DNA of 35,212 nucleotides from GCA-016699975 sp964420045 (GCA_964420045.1 CAYQPQ010000014.1:1-35212), one strand, 5' to 3'; positions 24,331 through 33,240 are shown, counted from the first letter of the stretch. Notes: generated from the sequence alone by a model not told the origin. Numbers and translations are program-made.

Positions 24331-24339
24331 AGTATACCA
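24331..24339 (-). promoter_or_regulatory. Extended -10 promoter of mgtA
   Basis: TGGTATACT on the minus strand (TG-n-TATACT); transcription start expected near 24324, about 22 nt before the ATG at 24302. There is no room for an Mg2+ riboswitch leader of the Salmonella mgtA type downstream of this promoter. Confidence 0.5.
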
Positions 24340-24384
24340 TTTCAGAACATTCATGAGAGAGCCCCAGTAGACACCTTGCCATAT

Positions 24385-24513
24385 TCTCTGTTATTTCGAC
24401 CGGAGCGACAAAGGAGCAAAGCGGAGAAATATCCGGACAGAATTCATGAAGATTTGAAAGATTGCGGTTCCACAATGCCAAGATTCCTCAGCTTCGCTTG
24501 GAATGACACAGCA
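24385..24513. repeat. Degenerate TGTCATTCC-type intergenic element
   Basis: Within the 287-nt gap between RNase J and mgtA. The right end reads GATTCCTCAGCTTCGCTTGG and then AATGACA, matching the end of the 1538-1628 element. The left end (TTATTTCGACCGGAGCGACA, then AGCGGAGAAATATC) is of a related type. No coding potential is apparent. The ends no longer pair well, so it is likely an old or composite copy. Confidence 0.4.
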
Positions 24514-24523
24514 GAAAAGCACT

Positions 24524-24560
24524 GAAACAAAAGAGGCTCGAGAATATACCGAGACCTCTT
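24524..24560 (-). terminator. Terminator after the RNase J gene
   Basis: AAGAGGCTCG (24531-24540) pairs with CGAGACCTCTT (one bulged A) around an 8-9-nt loop. On the minus strand it is followed by TTTTGTTTC. It lies about 30 nt past the RNase J stop. Confidence 0.65.
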
Positions 24561-24589
24561 CCGTTTCCATATAACTGATGACTCAACGC

Positions 24590-26887
24590 TTAGGCTTCCA
24601 CAATAACCGGAAGCACCATCGGACGGCGCTCCGTTTTCATGAAGAGAAACTGTCCGACCGAATCGCGGATATTATTCTTCACGAGATTCCAATCAAGAGA
24701 CGTGTCTTTCGAAGTGGAATCTTTGACGATCTTGGTCACCTTCCACTTCGTCTCATTTACGAGATCAAAGTTTTCTTTCACATGAATGAATCCGCGCGAC
24801 GTAATCTGTATCGATCCGATTATCTTTTTCGTCTTCGAATCGATAACCACTGTAATCACGATCATGCCGTCTTGAGCAAGCATCTGCCGATCACGCAACA
24901 CCACGTGTCCGATATCACCAACACCCAGCCCGTCAATAAAGACATAACTCGAATCCGCTTTCTTCGAAAACACCTTTGCCTCTCCCTTCGCCACTTCGAG
25001 AATGCCTCCGTTGTCGAGTACAAAAACGCGATTCTCCGGAAACCCGATCCGATCCGCGATCTTCGCGGCCTCTTTCAAGAAGTAGTGATTGGCATAGACC
25101 GGCAAGAAGAAAGTCGGGCGCACCTGGCGCAGCATTTCTTCGATACCTTTTGCCGTCGAGTGTCCGCCGATGTGAATATCAAGATGAATCCCTTGCGCAT
25201 CGAGCGTCTCGCTGTGAAGCACATTGTCGCATTTTCGGTAGAGATTATCTTTGAGACGCTGAATGCTCCGCTCATTGCCCGGAATAACCGATGACGAAAA
25301 CACAATCGTATCTTTCTTTTGCAATTTGATAAATCGATGATTGTCAGTCACGATCTTGGAAAGTGCCGCGTTGAGTTCTCCTTGTGCGCCAGTACAAATC
25401 ACCAACACCTGATTGTCCGGGTACTTGTGAATATCGTTCACTGTGATAATGGTTTCTTTCTTCGCCTTGAGATATCCCAGCTCCTTGGCAATTTCCATGT
25501 TCATCTTCATGCTGTATCCTTCGAGCGCCACTTTTTTCCCGATTCGTTCGGCATATTCGATAATGTAGGCGATGCGCTGCACCTGCGAGGCGAACGTTGC
25601 GAGAATAATTCTCCCGGGCGCTGTCTCCAAGAGGTTTTGCAAATTGCGATGTACTTCTCGCTCCGACGGCGAGTCGCCGGACTTCAAGGCGCCAAGACTC
25701 TCGAGCATCAAGATGGTCGGTTTAGGGAGATCAGCAAGATGCGTATAGGTAATCGGCTTGGGATCAATCGGGTCCCTGCCGATTGTCCAGTCGCCCATAT
25801 GAATGATCGATCCCTCCGGAGTTTCAAGAACCACGCCGACCGCATCCATAATGGAATGTTCCACCTCGAAGAACTTCACCCGAAAAACACCGAGCTGTAT
25901 CGCATCCGTCAGTGATCGAACCGGCACGATTTTGAGACGAGACGTAGAGCCCTGTTCATGATCCTCCACCTTTCGCTTAATAAGCGCTATGGTCAGATCA
26001 CGCCCAATAATCGGCGGATAGTTAAGCTCTTTGAGAAGAATCGGCGCCGCACCGATATGGTCAAGGTGTCCGTGCGTAAAAATTACGCCGCGGATATTTT
26101 TTTCCTTCCCCTTGAGATAGCTAATATTTGGGACGATATAGTCGATACCGGGCATGTCCGCCTCCGGCCACTGCACGCCCATATCAATAATCACAATGTC
26201 ATTCTCATACTCGAAGATAGTCATGTTTCGTCCAACCTCTTCCTGCCCGCCAATCGGAATAATACGAAGAAGCCCTTTGCCGATCGGCGGCACCGTTCCA
26301 CCTTCGTTTCTGTCAAACACAAACGGTTTCGGCTCTCGTCGTGCTGCTGCAAATTTTCGCGCTGTCTTTTTTGACATAGCAAGCGTGTCATCCGTCGCCG
26401 TTTCCGTCGTTCGATGCATCGATCTCGATTCATTCGTACGATGCGACCTCGAAGAACCATCCGCATGCCGACCATTCCCCTGAAATGATGTCTCCCTTCT
26501 CTCGGAACGATGCGGTCTCGACACAGAAGGTGATCCTTGTTTTGGCAACGAAGAGGTCGGGGATGCGACAAATTTCCGGTCGCGTTCAAAAGAAATATTT
26601 CGAAGCGGCTCGGCAAGAAACGACGAAATGGATCCCAAATCAATCGGCTTTCGCCGAGACTCATTCGGACGATTCCCGCCGGAAACGGCTCGGGGAAGAT
26701 CCCGGCGCTGATGACGAGATGAAGGTGCTCCAAATTGCCCCGGCTGAGACGCCGATCGAGACTGATTCCCCTGACGGTTCCCGCCAAATGGTCTCCTTCG
26801 CGGAAAATTCCGCGAACGCCTCGGAGACCCCGAAGCAGGCGCTCCCGAAGAAGCGGGTGTTGGATTTACAAACGATGATTCTGCCAT
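24590..26887 (-). CDS. rnj: Ribonuclease J with a long basic, low-complexity N-terminus
   Basis: 765 residues from ATG 26887. The catalytic core begins near residue 208 (LLRIIPIGGQEEVGRNMTIF) and has the metallo-beta-lactamase motif THGHLDHIG, DMGVQWPEADMPGIDYIVPN, the beta-CASP segments and HIGGHSTAKGIEEML near the C-terminus. RNase J does 5' exonuclease and endonuclease steps of mRNA decay and rRNA maturation. The first 200 residues are rich in Arg, Ser, Gly and Pro (RNFPRRRPFGGNRQGNQSR), an extension not found in Bacillus RNase J1 (about 555 residues) but of a kind known to bind RNA. A frame extension to 26995 would add a hydrophobic stretch (FILTAFLLFNLVVFVFLFF) and so a membrane anchor; I prefer 26887. 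Confidence 0.93.
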   Translation of the reverse strand: MAESSFVNPTPASSGAPASGSPRRSRNFPRRRPFGGNRQGNQSRSASQPGQFGAPSSRHQRRDLPRAVSGGNRPNESRRKPIDLGSISSFLAEPLRNISFERDRKFVASPTSSLPKQGSPSVSRPHRSERRETSFQGNGRHADGSSRSHRTNESRSMHRTTETATDDTLAMSKKTARKFAAARREPKPFVFDRNEGGTVPPIGKGLLRIIPIGGQEEVGRNMTIFEYENDIVIIDMGVQWPEADMPGIDYIVPNISYLKGKEKNIRGVIFTHGHLDHIGAAPILLKELNYPPIIGRDLTIALIKRKVEDHEQGSTSRLKIVPVRSLTDAIQLGVFRVKFFEVEHSIMDAVGVVLETPEGSIIHMGDWTIGRDPIDPKPITYTHLADLPKPTILMLESLGALKSGDSPSEREVHRNLQNLLETAPGRIILATFASQVQRIAYIIEYAERIGKKVALEGYSMKMNMEIAKELGYLKAKKETIITVNDIHKYPDNQVLVICTGAQGELNAALSKIVTDNHRFIKLQKKDTIVFSSSVIPGNERSIQRLKDNLYRKCDNVLHSETLDAQGIHLDIHIGGHSTAKGIEEMLRQVRPTFFLPVYANHYFLKEAAKIADRIGFPENRVFVLDNGGILEVAKGEAKVFSKKADSSYVFIDGLGVGDIGHVVLRDRQMLAQDGMIVITVVIDSKTKKIIGSIQITSRGFIHVKENFDLVNETKWKVTKIVKDSTSKDTSLDWNLVKNNIRDSVGQFLFMKTERRPMVLPVIVEA

Positions 26888-26910
26888 AAAACGAAAAAAT
26901 AAGAAAACAA

Positions 26911-26919
26911 ATACTACCA
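26911..26919 (-). promoter_or_regulatory. Possible extended -10 element before RNase J
   Basis: TGGTAGTAT on the minus strand, with no convincing -35. A start near 26904 would give a leader of about 17 nt before ATG 26887 and would exclude the hydrophobic N-terminal extension from that transcript. Confidence 0.3.
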
Positions 26920-27063
26920 GATTAAAAAGCAAGAACGCTGTGAGAATAAACTGCGCCGCACACGTATGCGACACGGAAAGGAATCGGGAGAACATACGCT
27001 ATCGACCCGGCGCATGCTCACATTTCCAAACGTTTCAACACAAAGAAGTTGTTGCCATCGGTG

Positions 27064-27147
<84 letters not shown>

Positions 27148-27248
27148 CCTTCACGCACACTCACAAACCAGCTCTTTCAAAAGGCGAGCCCTTTAATGCG
27201 CAATAATCCACCCCACATCCAAGATATGCAAAGATGACTCAAAAAAAT

Positions 27249-28283
27249 CTACGCCAACATTTTCTTCAATTCTTCCACCATGTCAACGGGCGTCGGATCG
27301 ACACCATAGCGAAGTGCCAGATAATATGACGCCCAATCGCCGAGAAAAATCATACGAAACATCTTGGTGAAAACACTTCCCTCGCCCATATCCAGACTCT
27401 CCGATGAAATGCCTCGACTCTCGAGAATCTTCGCCGTCACATCAAATCGCTTCCGCATCTGTACGCTCTCCTCGCGATCGACAAGCATGATGAGAAAAAA
27501 CTTTCCTTGAGGATTCGTAAACCCGACCATTTCATTGTGATTGAGTTCGGGAAAGAAATTCCAGAATGCCGGCGTCTTGGCATTCTCATTCATCTTTATC
27601 TTCCAAATCATGGCAACAGACTTATACCGAGTATCCGCATAGATCACCGGCGTCTTGCCGACAATTTTCTCAGCGAGTTGCCTCCCTTGTTCCTCAAGAC
27701 TCGGCATTTCAAGGGACAGCACTTCCGCTTCGCCGACAAGCTCGTCGCACGTATCCGCCACCATACCGAGCTTTGCTAAAACCCCAAATATCGCCCCGAA
27801 AAAATATCCCGTTCCCACTCGCGGCTGAAAGTTTTGAAAAGGAATCGGGAGCTTGATATGCGGGATAGCATGCGTTCGACACAGTGCTTCTATTTCCCCT
27901 CCGGCGGAGATGCCAACAGAGGGAAGCTTGTTTTTGAGAGCCTCCTGAAATGCCGCGACGGTTTCTTCGGTATTGCCGGAATACGAGCAAATGAAATTCA
28001 AACATCCTTCTTGATACGCTTCGTGAGGAAGTCCGTAGAAACGGTTTTGATAAATAGCAATCGGGTGTTTCCCGTCAAACCGGCGAAAGTGATCCGCAAG
28101 ATACACGCGAAGCAAATTTCCCGGCAATGCCGATCCGCCCATGCCGGATATCTCTATCGATGAATACGTTCCCGAAATGGAAATCGATCGTCCCAACTCA
28201 AATCCCGTACGAAATTGCCCCGGAGCCTCAACCAACATTTTTCGAAAGTCAGACGGATCGGCATTCTGTGATAGTGCTGTCAT
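27249..28283 (-). CDS. Bifunctional phosphoglucose/phosphomannose isomerase (SIS family)
   Basis: 344 residues, the size of the archaeal/actinobacterial PGI/PMI group rather than classical Pgi (about 550). SIS motifs: SSIEISGMGGSALPGNLLRV (about 42-60) and ICSYSGNTEETVAAF (about 98-112), the sugar-phosphate site. The C-terminal half has NFFPELNHNEMVGF, which carries the Glu and His used for ring opening and isomerisation in this family. It interconverts glucose-6-P or mannose-6-P and fructose-6-P, linking glycolysis to sugar-nucleotide supply for the wall genes in this region. Strict specificity cannot be read from sequence. Confidence 0.9.
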   Translation of the reverse strand: MTALSQNADPSDFRKMLVEAPGQFRTGFELGRSISISGTYSSIEISGMGGSALPGNLLRVYLADHFRRFDGKHPIAIYQNRFYGLPHEAYQEGCLNFICSYSGNTEETVAAFQEALKNKLPSVGISAGGEIEALCRTHAIPHIKLPIPFQNFQPRVGTGYFFGAIFGVLAKLGMVADTCDELVGEAEVLSLEMPSLEEQGRQLAEKIVGKTPVIYADTRYKSVAMIWKIKMNENAKTPAFWNFFPELNHNEMVGFTNPQGKFFLIMLVDREESVQMRKRFDVTAKILESRGISSESLDMGEGSVFTKMFRMIFLGDWASYYLALRYGVDPTPVDMVEELKKMLA

Positions 28284-28323
28284 ATTCTTTATATTCTACG
28301 TATCATACCGGTTACGCCCGGCG

Positions 28324-29952
28324 CTATTTCCTCACTCGCTTCGTGCTCATGTACCAACGCGCTATGTCTTGAAACCGAGACGCCGGCGTGTTGATCGCCC
28401 GGGCGGAGAATCCCTGTACGCTTCTTCGCTGCACATACACATATCGCGGAGAATAGAGGAACACCGCCGGCATTCTCGTTGCGAGAATTTCTTGAAACTC
28501 ACGATACATCCCAGCGCGAGCATCGGCACTGAGTTCTTCTCGTGAATTCGAGAGCAGTTCATCCGCGCGCTTGTCCGAAAACAGCGAGAAATTATGCTCG
28601 AGTTCGCCTGTCTGGCTCGAATGCCAGAACGAATACGGATCCGGCTCAAAGGTCATAGCAAGCCCGTAAACCAGTGCGGCATATTCCCTCGATCGAATCG
28701 TTCGTTGGGCGTCAGAGACATTTTCCAACACGCTTACCGTCACGTGAGCGCCAATCTCATTCCACCCATTCTCCACCATATGTGCCGTTTTGACAAGCTC
28801 ATCCCAATTGGGCGTCGCGATATCAAACTCCAAACGCACACCACCTTTCTCGCGCACGCCGTCATCGCCCAGCATCCAGCCGGCATCTTCAAGTACCTTC
28901 ACTGCCTCATCCGGATTGAACACAGAGGCTTCGCCCGCAGACGAATAGGCGCTCGTATTCGGAGAGAACAGAGAATAAGCCGGGTCACCATGCCCGTCAA
29001 GCACTTCTCGAACAAGTCTCTCTCGATCCGTTGCGAGCGCCAAAGCTCGACGCACCGGTTCCTCGGCAAGCGCCGCATTCTTCTTCTCATTTAAGAAAAC
29101 AGCGAAAACGCGCGGCTGGGAAACATCGTGAATCACCGTATCTTTCTGATTCTTCAAGTCCTCCGGAAACGATCCCGGCGTCACATTGCTCGCGGCGAGT
29201 ATTTCGCGGCGGCGGTATGCCGAAAGCATGTCCTCTTCGCTTCCGTAGAAATACAAGACGACTTTCTGAAGAAACGGAGCACCTTCGAAATACTGCGGAA
29301 ACGCCCGGAGTTCATAGGAAAGAATCGTGCCGTTCGAATCCTTCTTGAACCCTTCGACGCGAAATGGTCCCGATCCGATCGGATTCAGATTCACATCGGC
29401 AAGTGAGAATTTCTCCGGAGGAATACCGTCCCAAATATGCTTCGGCACGATACCGACGGTAAGATTCTCAAGAAAATCGAAATAGGCCTTCTTGAGAGAA
29501 AACACGACTGTTTGATCGTCATCCTTCGACACATCAACTCCCTGCCAATTGGCACGAAGCGGACTCCGATAGGAGGCATCCTGAATAGTCCGAAATGTAA
29601 ACAAAACGTCATCCGCCGTCAGATCTTGTCCGTCATGCCACTTCACTCCGGAGCGAAGCTTCACAACATATTTTTTCCCATCTTCCTGAAGCTCATATCC
29701 CTCCGCAAGACTCGGACGAAGCCTCCCCGCATCGTCATAGGAGAAAAGACTGCTATAGACGAGCTGCACCATATCCGCATCCACATCGGTCGCTTGCGCC
29801 AATATGGGGTTGATATGCATTGGTTCGCCGACAATCCCCTCGGTATATACGCCTCCCTCCGCCGGAACCGGTTTCGTAAACGACAAAAAAAGCATCACCA
29901 GCCACGCAAAAAGTCCGGCAAAAATAACAAAAAGAAGGGTGAACACCGCCAT
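28324..29952 (-). CDS. ABC transporter substrate-binding protein, family 5 (peptide/nickel type), membrane-anchored
   Basis: 542 residues from ATG 29952. An N-terminal membrane segment (TLLFVIFAGLFAWLVMLFL) is followed by the SBP_bac_5 fold: EPMHINPILAQATDVDADMV, LAEGYELQEDGKKYVVKL, the family signature WHDGQDLTADDVLFTF, and IGSGPFRVEGF. It lacks a lipobox Cys, so it is probably held by the helix. No permease or ATPase genes adjoin it. The frame continues 30 codons upstream (RVPNLQFFSLKKWGIFLE, then TIGFWEK) in convincing protein-like sequence but contains no ATG, GTG or TTG. An ATT at 30028-30030 is the only reasonable upstream start. Confidence 0.9.
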   Translation of the reverse strand: MAVFTLLFVIFAGLFAWLVMLFLSFTKPVPAEGGVYTEGIVGEPMHINPILAQATDVDADMVQLVYSSLFSYDDAGRLRPSLAEGYELQEDGKKYVVKLRSGVKWHDGQDLTADDVLFTFRTIQDASYRSPLRANWQGVDVSKDDDQTVVFSLKKAYFDFLENLTVGIVPKHIWDGIPPEKFSLADVNLNPIGSGPFRVEGFKKDSNGTILSYELRAFPQYFEGAPFLQKVVLYFYGSEEDMLSAYRRREILAASNVTPGSFPEDLKNQKDTVIHDVSQPRVFAVFLNEKKNAALAEEPVRRALALATDRERLVREVLDGHGDPAYSLFSPNTSAYSSAGEASVFNPDEAVKVLEDAGWMLGDDGVREKGGVRLEFDIATPNWDELVKTAHMVENGWNEIGAHVTVSVLENVSDAQRTIRSREYAALVYGLAMTFEPDPYSFWHSSQTGELEHNFSLFSDKRADELLSNSREELSADARAGMYREFQEILATRMPAVFLYSPRYVYVQRRSVQGFSARAINTPASRFQDIARWYMSTKRVRK

Positions 29953-30110
29953 CTTCTCCCAAAAGCCGATCGTTTCAAGAAATATTCCCCACTTCTTTAG
30001 AGAAAAGAATTGAAGATTTGGAACACGAATACGCTCAAGTTACGGATTATGCTCTCGCCCTCCCATCGAGAACGATAGCGATCTCCTCTGCAAAAGTCAA
30101 CCGGGAAACA

Positions 30111-30329
30111 CTAAAACTTCTGCGTAAGATAGGCATTGAGTCCGGCAAGAAAAACAAACAAAAAGGCAAGACCCGCTGACGCAAAAAGCAAAAATTTCTC
30201 GAACCCCCGTTTGGCATAATAATTCCCCCCACTGGAAGAAACACTCATACCGGAACCGCGGCTTTGCAAAAGTATTGAAACAATGAGAAAGAGAGCGACA
30301 ATGACCTGGACAATTACAAGAACTCGCAT
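30111..30329 (-). CDS. secG: Preprotein translocase subunit SecG
   Basis: 72 residues, two membrane helices: LVIVQVIVALFLIVSILLQS, the conserved loop RGSGMSVSSSGGNYYAKRGFEK, and FLLFASAGLAFLFVFLAGLN. The Gln-Ser after helix 1 and the Gly/Ser-rich cytoplasmic loop are typical of SecG, which assists SecYE in export. Small but unmistakable, with its own near-consensus promoter. The substrate-binding protein gene lies downstream, about 160 nt away from its first ATG. Confidence 0.93.
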   Translation of the reverse strand: MRVLVIVQVIVALFLIVSILLQSRGSGMSVSSSGGNYYAKRGFEKFLLFASAGLAFLFVFLAGLNAYLTQKF

Positions 30330-30358
30330 AAAGATATCGACAAAAAGGATACCCGATA

Positions 30359-30387
30359 AGTATACGCAAAAACGGCAACGGTGTCAA
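30359..30387 (-). promoter_or_regulatory. secG promoter, near consensus
   Basis: TTGACA at 30382-30387, 17-nt spacer, TATACT at 30359-30364. Start expected near 30352, 23 nt before the secG ATG. It is the best sigma-70-type match in the window and sits in the 85-nt gap after rodA. Confidence 0.8.
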
Positions 30388-30414
30388 GAATCCAAAACAA
30401 AATCAGGTGAAGCC

Positions 30415-31521
30415 TCACACGCCGGACCACTCATGCGACTCATGTTCTCTTCTTCGAGAAACGACATTCTGTACAATGGCGATACCGAGAAATACCGAGA
30501 GAAGCGAACTCCCGCCGTAACTCATGAGGGGGAGCGGAATACCCGTCACTGGCAAGACGCCGATATTCATGCCGATATTGACCACCGTTTGTATGAATAT
30601 CATAGAGGCGATGCCCATGCCAAGCAAAAACCCAAAATTGTCCCGCGCAAGAAGCGCCGCGCCGACAACGCGAAAGAGCAGCACGCCGAAAAGAAAAAGT
30701 ACCAATGCCGCACCGATAAATCCGAGCTCCTCCGACACAACCGCATAAATGAAATCCGTGTGCCGCTCCGGCAGAAACTGAAACTGCGATTGCGACCCGT
30801 GCCCCAACCCCTTCCCACTGATGCCGCCGGATCCCACCGCTACCAGCGCTTGAAACACATTGTATCCGCTCCCCTGCCGATCCTGATCCGGATGAAGAAA
30901 TGTTAAGATTCTGTCTTTCTGATACGGCGCCAAGAAAAACCAGCTCGCCGATATCACCACCGCAAAAAACGTGCCGAGCAACAGCAGGTGTTGTCTTCGT
31001 ATCCCCGAAACAAACACCATAAAGAACCAAATGCCGGCAAGCACCAAAGCACTCCCAAGGTCAGGCTGCTTCAATACCAAGAATATGAGAATAGACGTCA
31101 GCACAAAAGAAGCAAACAGTCGGACAAAGTCCCCAAGCTCGCTCCGCTTCTGCGAGATGAAACTCGCCAAGAAAATAATGAGCACAATTTTGGAGAATTC
31201 CACTGGTTGAAACTGAAACCCGAAGAATTGAATCCATCCGGATGTCCCCCGTATCGTGCTGCCGAAAATCAAAACAAGCGCAAGAATCCCCGCTGTCAAA
31301 AAGTAGAGCGGCGTACTGAGCTTTGACAAATGCCGGTAATCAAACAACGGAAACGACACCAACACAAGCGTACCGAGCGCCGCAAACACCATTTGCCGCA
31401 CAAAAATATTCTGCTGCGGAAACCCGCCGGACAGACTGTATATCGTCAAGAGTCCCACTCCCAGCAACAAATACGCCGCCGAAAGCAACACCCAATCCCC
31501 CTGAAAAAACCGTCGAAGCAT
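30415..31521 (-). CDS. rodA: RodA, SEDS-family peptidoglycan glycosyltransferase
   Basis: 368 residues with about ten membrane helices. SEDS motifs: GSTIRGTSGWIQFFGFQFQPVEFSK cut short here as RGTSGWIQF and QPVEFSK (the GW and P-E-K region), LKQPDLGSALVL with the catalytic-type Asp, and TDFIYAVVSEELGFIGA plus LPLMSYGGSSLL at the C-terminus. RodA polymerises lipid II during rod growth with a class B PBP and MreB. No PBP2 or mreC/mreD gene is next to it, unlike many bacteria. The choice of RodA over FtsW rests on similarity of these motifs and is likely but not certain. Confidence 0.9.
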   Translation of the reverse strand: MLRRFFQGDWVLLSAAYLLLGVGLLTIYSLSGGFPQQNIFVRQMVFAALGTLVLVSFPLFDYRHLSKLSTPLYFLTAGILALVLIFGSTIRGTSGWIQFFGFQFQPVEFSKIVLIIFLASFISQKRSELGDFVRLFASFVLTSILIFLVLKQPDLGSALVLAGIWFFMVFVSGIRRQHLLLLGTFFAVVISASWFFLAPYQKDRILTFLHPDQDRQGSGYNVFQALVAVGSGGISGKGLGHGSQSQFQFLPERHTDFIYAVVSEELGFIGAALVLFLFGVLLFRVVGAALLARDNFGFLLGMGIASMIFIQTVVNIGMNIGVLPVTGIPLPLMSYGGSSLLSVFLGIAIVQNVVSRRREHESHEWSGV

Positions 31522-31550
31522 ATCGGACTAACAAATGAAAACCAACCTTC

Positions 31551-32090
31551 TCATTTGGATAAAAGCTCTGTATTTATTTTATTTTGCAACACTTTCATCC
31601 ACGCATCTTTGTATTTTCTATATGACCCATAATCATCCGAGTACTTGTTTGCCAGTTCAAACTTTAAGGCACTGTACTCATTCGCTACATCTTGATGAGT
31701 CCGAAGATAGTCCCGTAGTTGTAACATTTCTTTCACATGAGGATGATCTTTTTGAAAGATATGAACATTGCAGATACGAACACTGTCTGATTCTTTTGCA
31801 AAAAGTCGCGCTCCCTTGGTCACATACTCGCCAAGCGCGTGATAACCGGCGCTTTCCATGTTTTCCTTCAACCTGTCGGCAACTGAAACATTTTCCACAA
31901 GAACCAAAACATCTACAGTCTGCTTTCCGGCAAGACCTGGAACAGAAGTACTCCCGATATGTTCGATAGCAATTGCATCATCAGTAAAAATCAATCGGAG
32001 TATTCTTTCCTCCTCGCCAAATACATCAACCCAAGCTGGATCATACGGAATAATTTTGTATTTTCTGTTCTTGTGATTTGAAATCGACAT
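31551..32090 (-). CDS. GrpB family protein (UPF0157, nucleotidyltransferase-like)
   Basis: 179 residues from ATG 32090. The hallmark IEHIGSTSVPGLAGKQTVDV (about 40-60) is the GrpB motif, related to the nucleotidyltransferase fold; the C-terminus has the usual LRDYLRTHQDVANEYSALK and KDAWMKVLQNK. The biochemical role of the family is not settled; some members are linked to CoA biosynthesis-like or nucleotide transfer functions. A TTG at 32114 preceded by AGGAG is an alternative start. Adjacent to rodA by 29 nt. Confidence 0.88.
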   Translation of the reverse strand: MSISNHKNRKYKIIPYDPAWVDVFGEEERILRLIFTDDAIAIEHIGSTSVPGLAGKQTVDVLVLVENVSVADRLKENMESAGYHALGEYVTKGARLFAKESDSVRICNVHIFQKDHPHVKEMLQLRDYLRTHQDVANEYSALKFELANKYSDDYGSYRKYKDAWMKVLQNKINTELLSK

Positions 32091-32175
32091 AAAAATATCA
32101 TGCAACCTTTCCAATTTCTCCTATTTCAAAGTCTACTTCATCTCTCATAAAAGAAGTCGACCGAATTATTTCCCT

Positions 32176-33012
32176 CTACCGATTCAAATTCTGGAATGAC
32201 TGGGTCATAGTGGGGAGGTAGGTGCGAATAAAAGTATCGGTACGGTAGACATTGGCGTCGGTTTGAACTTCAACCTTCTCCACATCGCCTTGGAATGGAT
32301 CCGGCCATGGCAGTGTAAAGTCGCGCTGCTGGCCGGAGCGAAGCGTTTGCGTATCGGTCTTATGCAGTGCCACCACTTTTCCGTTTCCATCGCGAAGCAC
32401 GACGACAATGCCGATGTTTGTGAAATCAAACGGGCTATTGTTCACCACCAATCCCTTCGCCACACCGAAATTGATTCCGGACGTGCGCTCAAAACTCCGG
32501 TTATACACATCGAGCGCCGGACGTTCCTTGTACCCGGCAAACTTTTCCCACGCAACATCCTTCAAGACCATCTCAACACGAGACGGTTTGCTTGGCAATG
32601 CAAGACCTGTTTCAACGATATACTTCGTTTCTTTTGGCAAAATGAAGCTCGTTCCTTGGTACTCCGCCAAAACTCCGCCGGAAGCGTCGAGTATGCGGAA
32701 CGTATACGGCACACTCGAGGCGCCATAGTCATTGTTCGGATTGGAAATCTTCCCGACAATATCGTATTCATTGCCCTTCCCCGCAGACACCCATGCAGTT
32801 TCAACCACCTGAATATCTTCCAAAATCGGCTCAACCACACAGGCGCCGCACACACCTCCGCAGTCAATACCGGTTTCATTTTGATTCTTCTTACCATCAG
32901 TGCAGGTCTCCGGTGGCTTGAACGGAAGATAAAGAAGGTATGCAACGCACAGAAACAGCGCACCATATATAGCTCCAAACACTAGCTTTTTCTGACTTCG
33001 ATGATCCATCAT
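32176..33012 (-). CDS. Membrane-anchored extracytoplasmic protein with a Cys-rich CxDGxxNxxETGxDCGG motif
   Basis: 278 residues. A basic N-terminus and one helix (VFGAIYGALFLCVAYLLYLP) place the rest outside the membrane. Next comes CTDGKKNQNETGIDCGGVC followed by GAC, a short motif seen in secreted proteins that probably forms disulfides or binds Ca2+. The remaining 200 residues read as two beta-sandwich-like domains (EYDIVGKISNPNNDYGASSV, LRDGNGKVVALHKTDTQTL) resembling FxLYD-type folds. The specific role is unknown; Patescibacteria carry many such proteins. It has its own promoter. Confidence 0.8.
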   Translation of the reverse strand: MMDHRSQKKLVFGAIYGALFLCVAYLLYLPFKPPETCTDGKKNQNETGIDCGGVCGACVVEPILEDIQVVETAWVSAGKGNEYDIVGKISNPNNDYGASSVPYTFRILDASGGVLAEYQGTSFILPKETKYIVETGLALPSKPSRVEMVLKDVAWEKFAGYKERPALDVYNRSFERTSGINFGVAKGLVVNNSPFDFTNIGIVVVLRDGNGKVVALHKTDTQTLRSGQQRDFTLPWPDPFQGDVEKVEVQTDANVYRTDTFIRTYLPTMTQSFQNLNR

Positions 33013-33036
33013 AGGGAAAAGAGAATGATTTCCTCC

Positions 33037-33065
33037 AGTATAAGGAAAATCTTAACTACTGTCTA
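33037..33065 (-). promoter_or_regulatory. Promoter of the Cys-motif membrane protein gene
   Basis: TAGACA at 33060-33065, 17-nt spacer, TATACT at 33037-33042. The -35 box ends exactly where the 123-bp inverted-repeat element begins (33066), so insertion of that element may have shaped this promoter. A GGAGGAA lies next to the predicted start but is too far from the ATG at 33012 to serve as its ribosome site. Confidence 0.6.
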
Positions 33066-33188
33066 AGAACCTGTTTATAACTCCTCTAGTGAGGAAGAGA
33101 TACTTAAAGAATAGCCCGACAGAATCTGAATATTTTGCAGCTACTATGTGGAAGTCGAAGTAGAATACGGAGATTGTAAACAGGTTCT
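33066..33188. mobile_element. 123-bp inverted-repeat element (MITE-like)
   Basis: AGAACCTGTTTA at 33066-33077 and TAAACAGGTTCT at 33177-33188 are perfect 12-bp terminal inverted repeats around about 100 bp with no convincing gene. No target duplication is obvious. It lies between a gene promoter and the terminator of the rRNA operon. It could be a non-autonomous remnant of an insertion sequence; the family is not recognised. Confidence 0.55.
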
Positions 33189-33195
33189 CACAACA

Positions 33196-33224
33196 CAAAA
33201 AAAACTCCCTGCGAAAGAGAGTTC
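33196..33224 (-). terminator. Terminator of the rRNA operon
   Basis: AACTCCCT pairs with AGAGAGTT (one mismatch) around a GCGAA loop, followed on the minus strand by eight T. It lies just after the second 5S-like copy. Confidence 0.7.
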
Positions 33225-33240
33225 TTTGGCTAAACGGCAA

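Noticed and set aside
24303..24340. Mg2+ riboswitch in front of mgtA
   Set aside because: The predicted leader is only about 22 nt, and no M-box-like structure is seen upstream.
30440..31030. Minus-strand frame overlapping rodA in another phase
   Set aside because: Overlaps the RodA membrane helices; low-complexity Gly/Ser/Arg reading with no motif.
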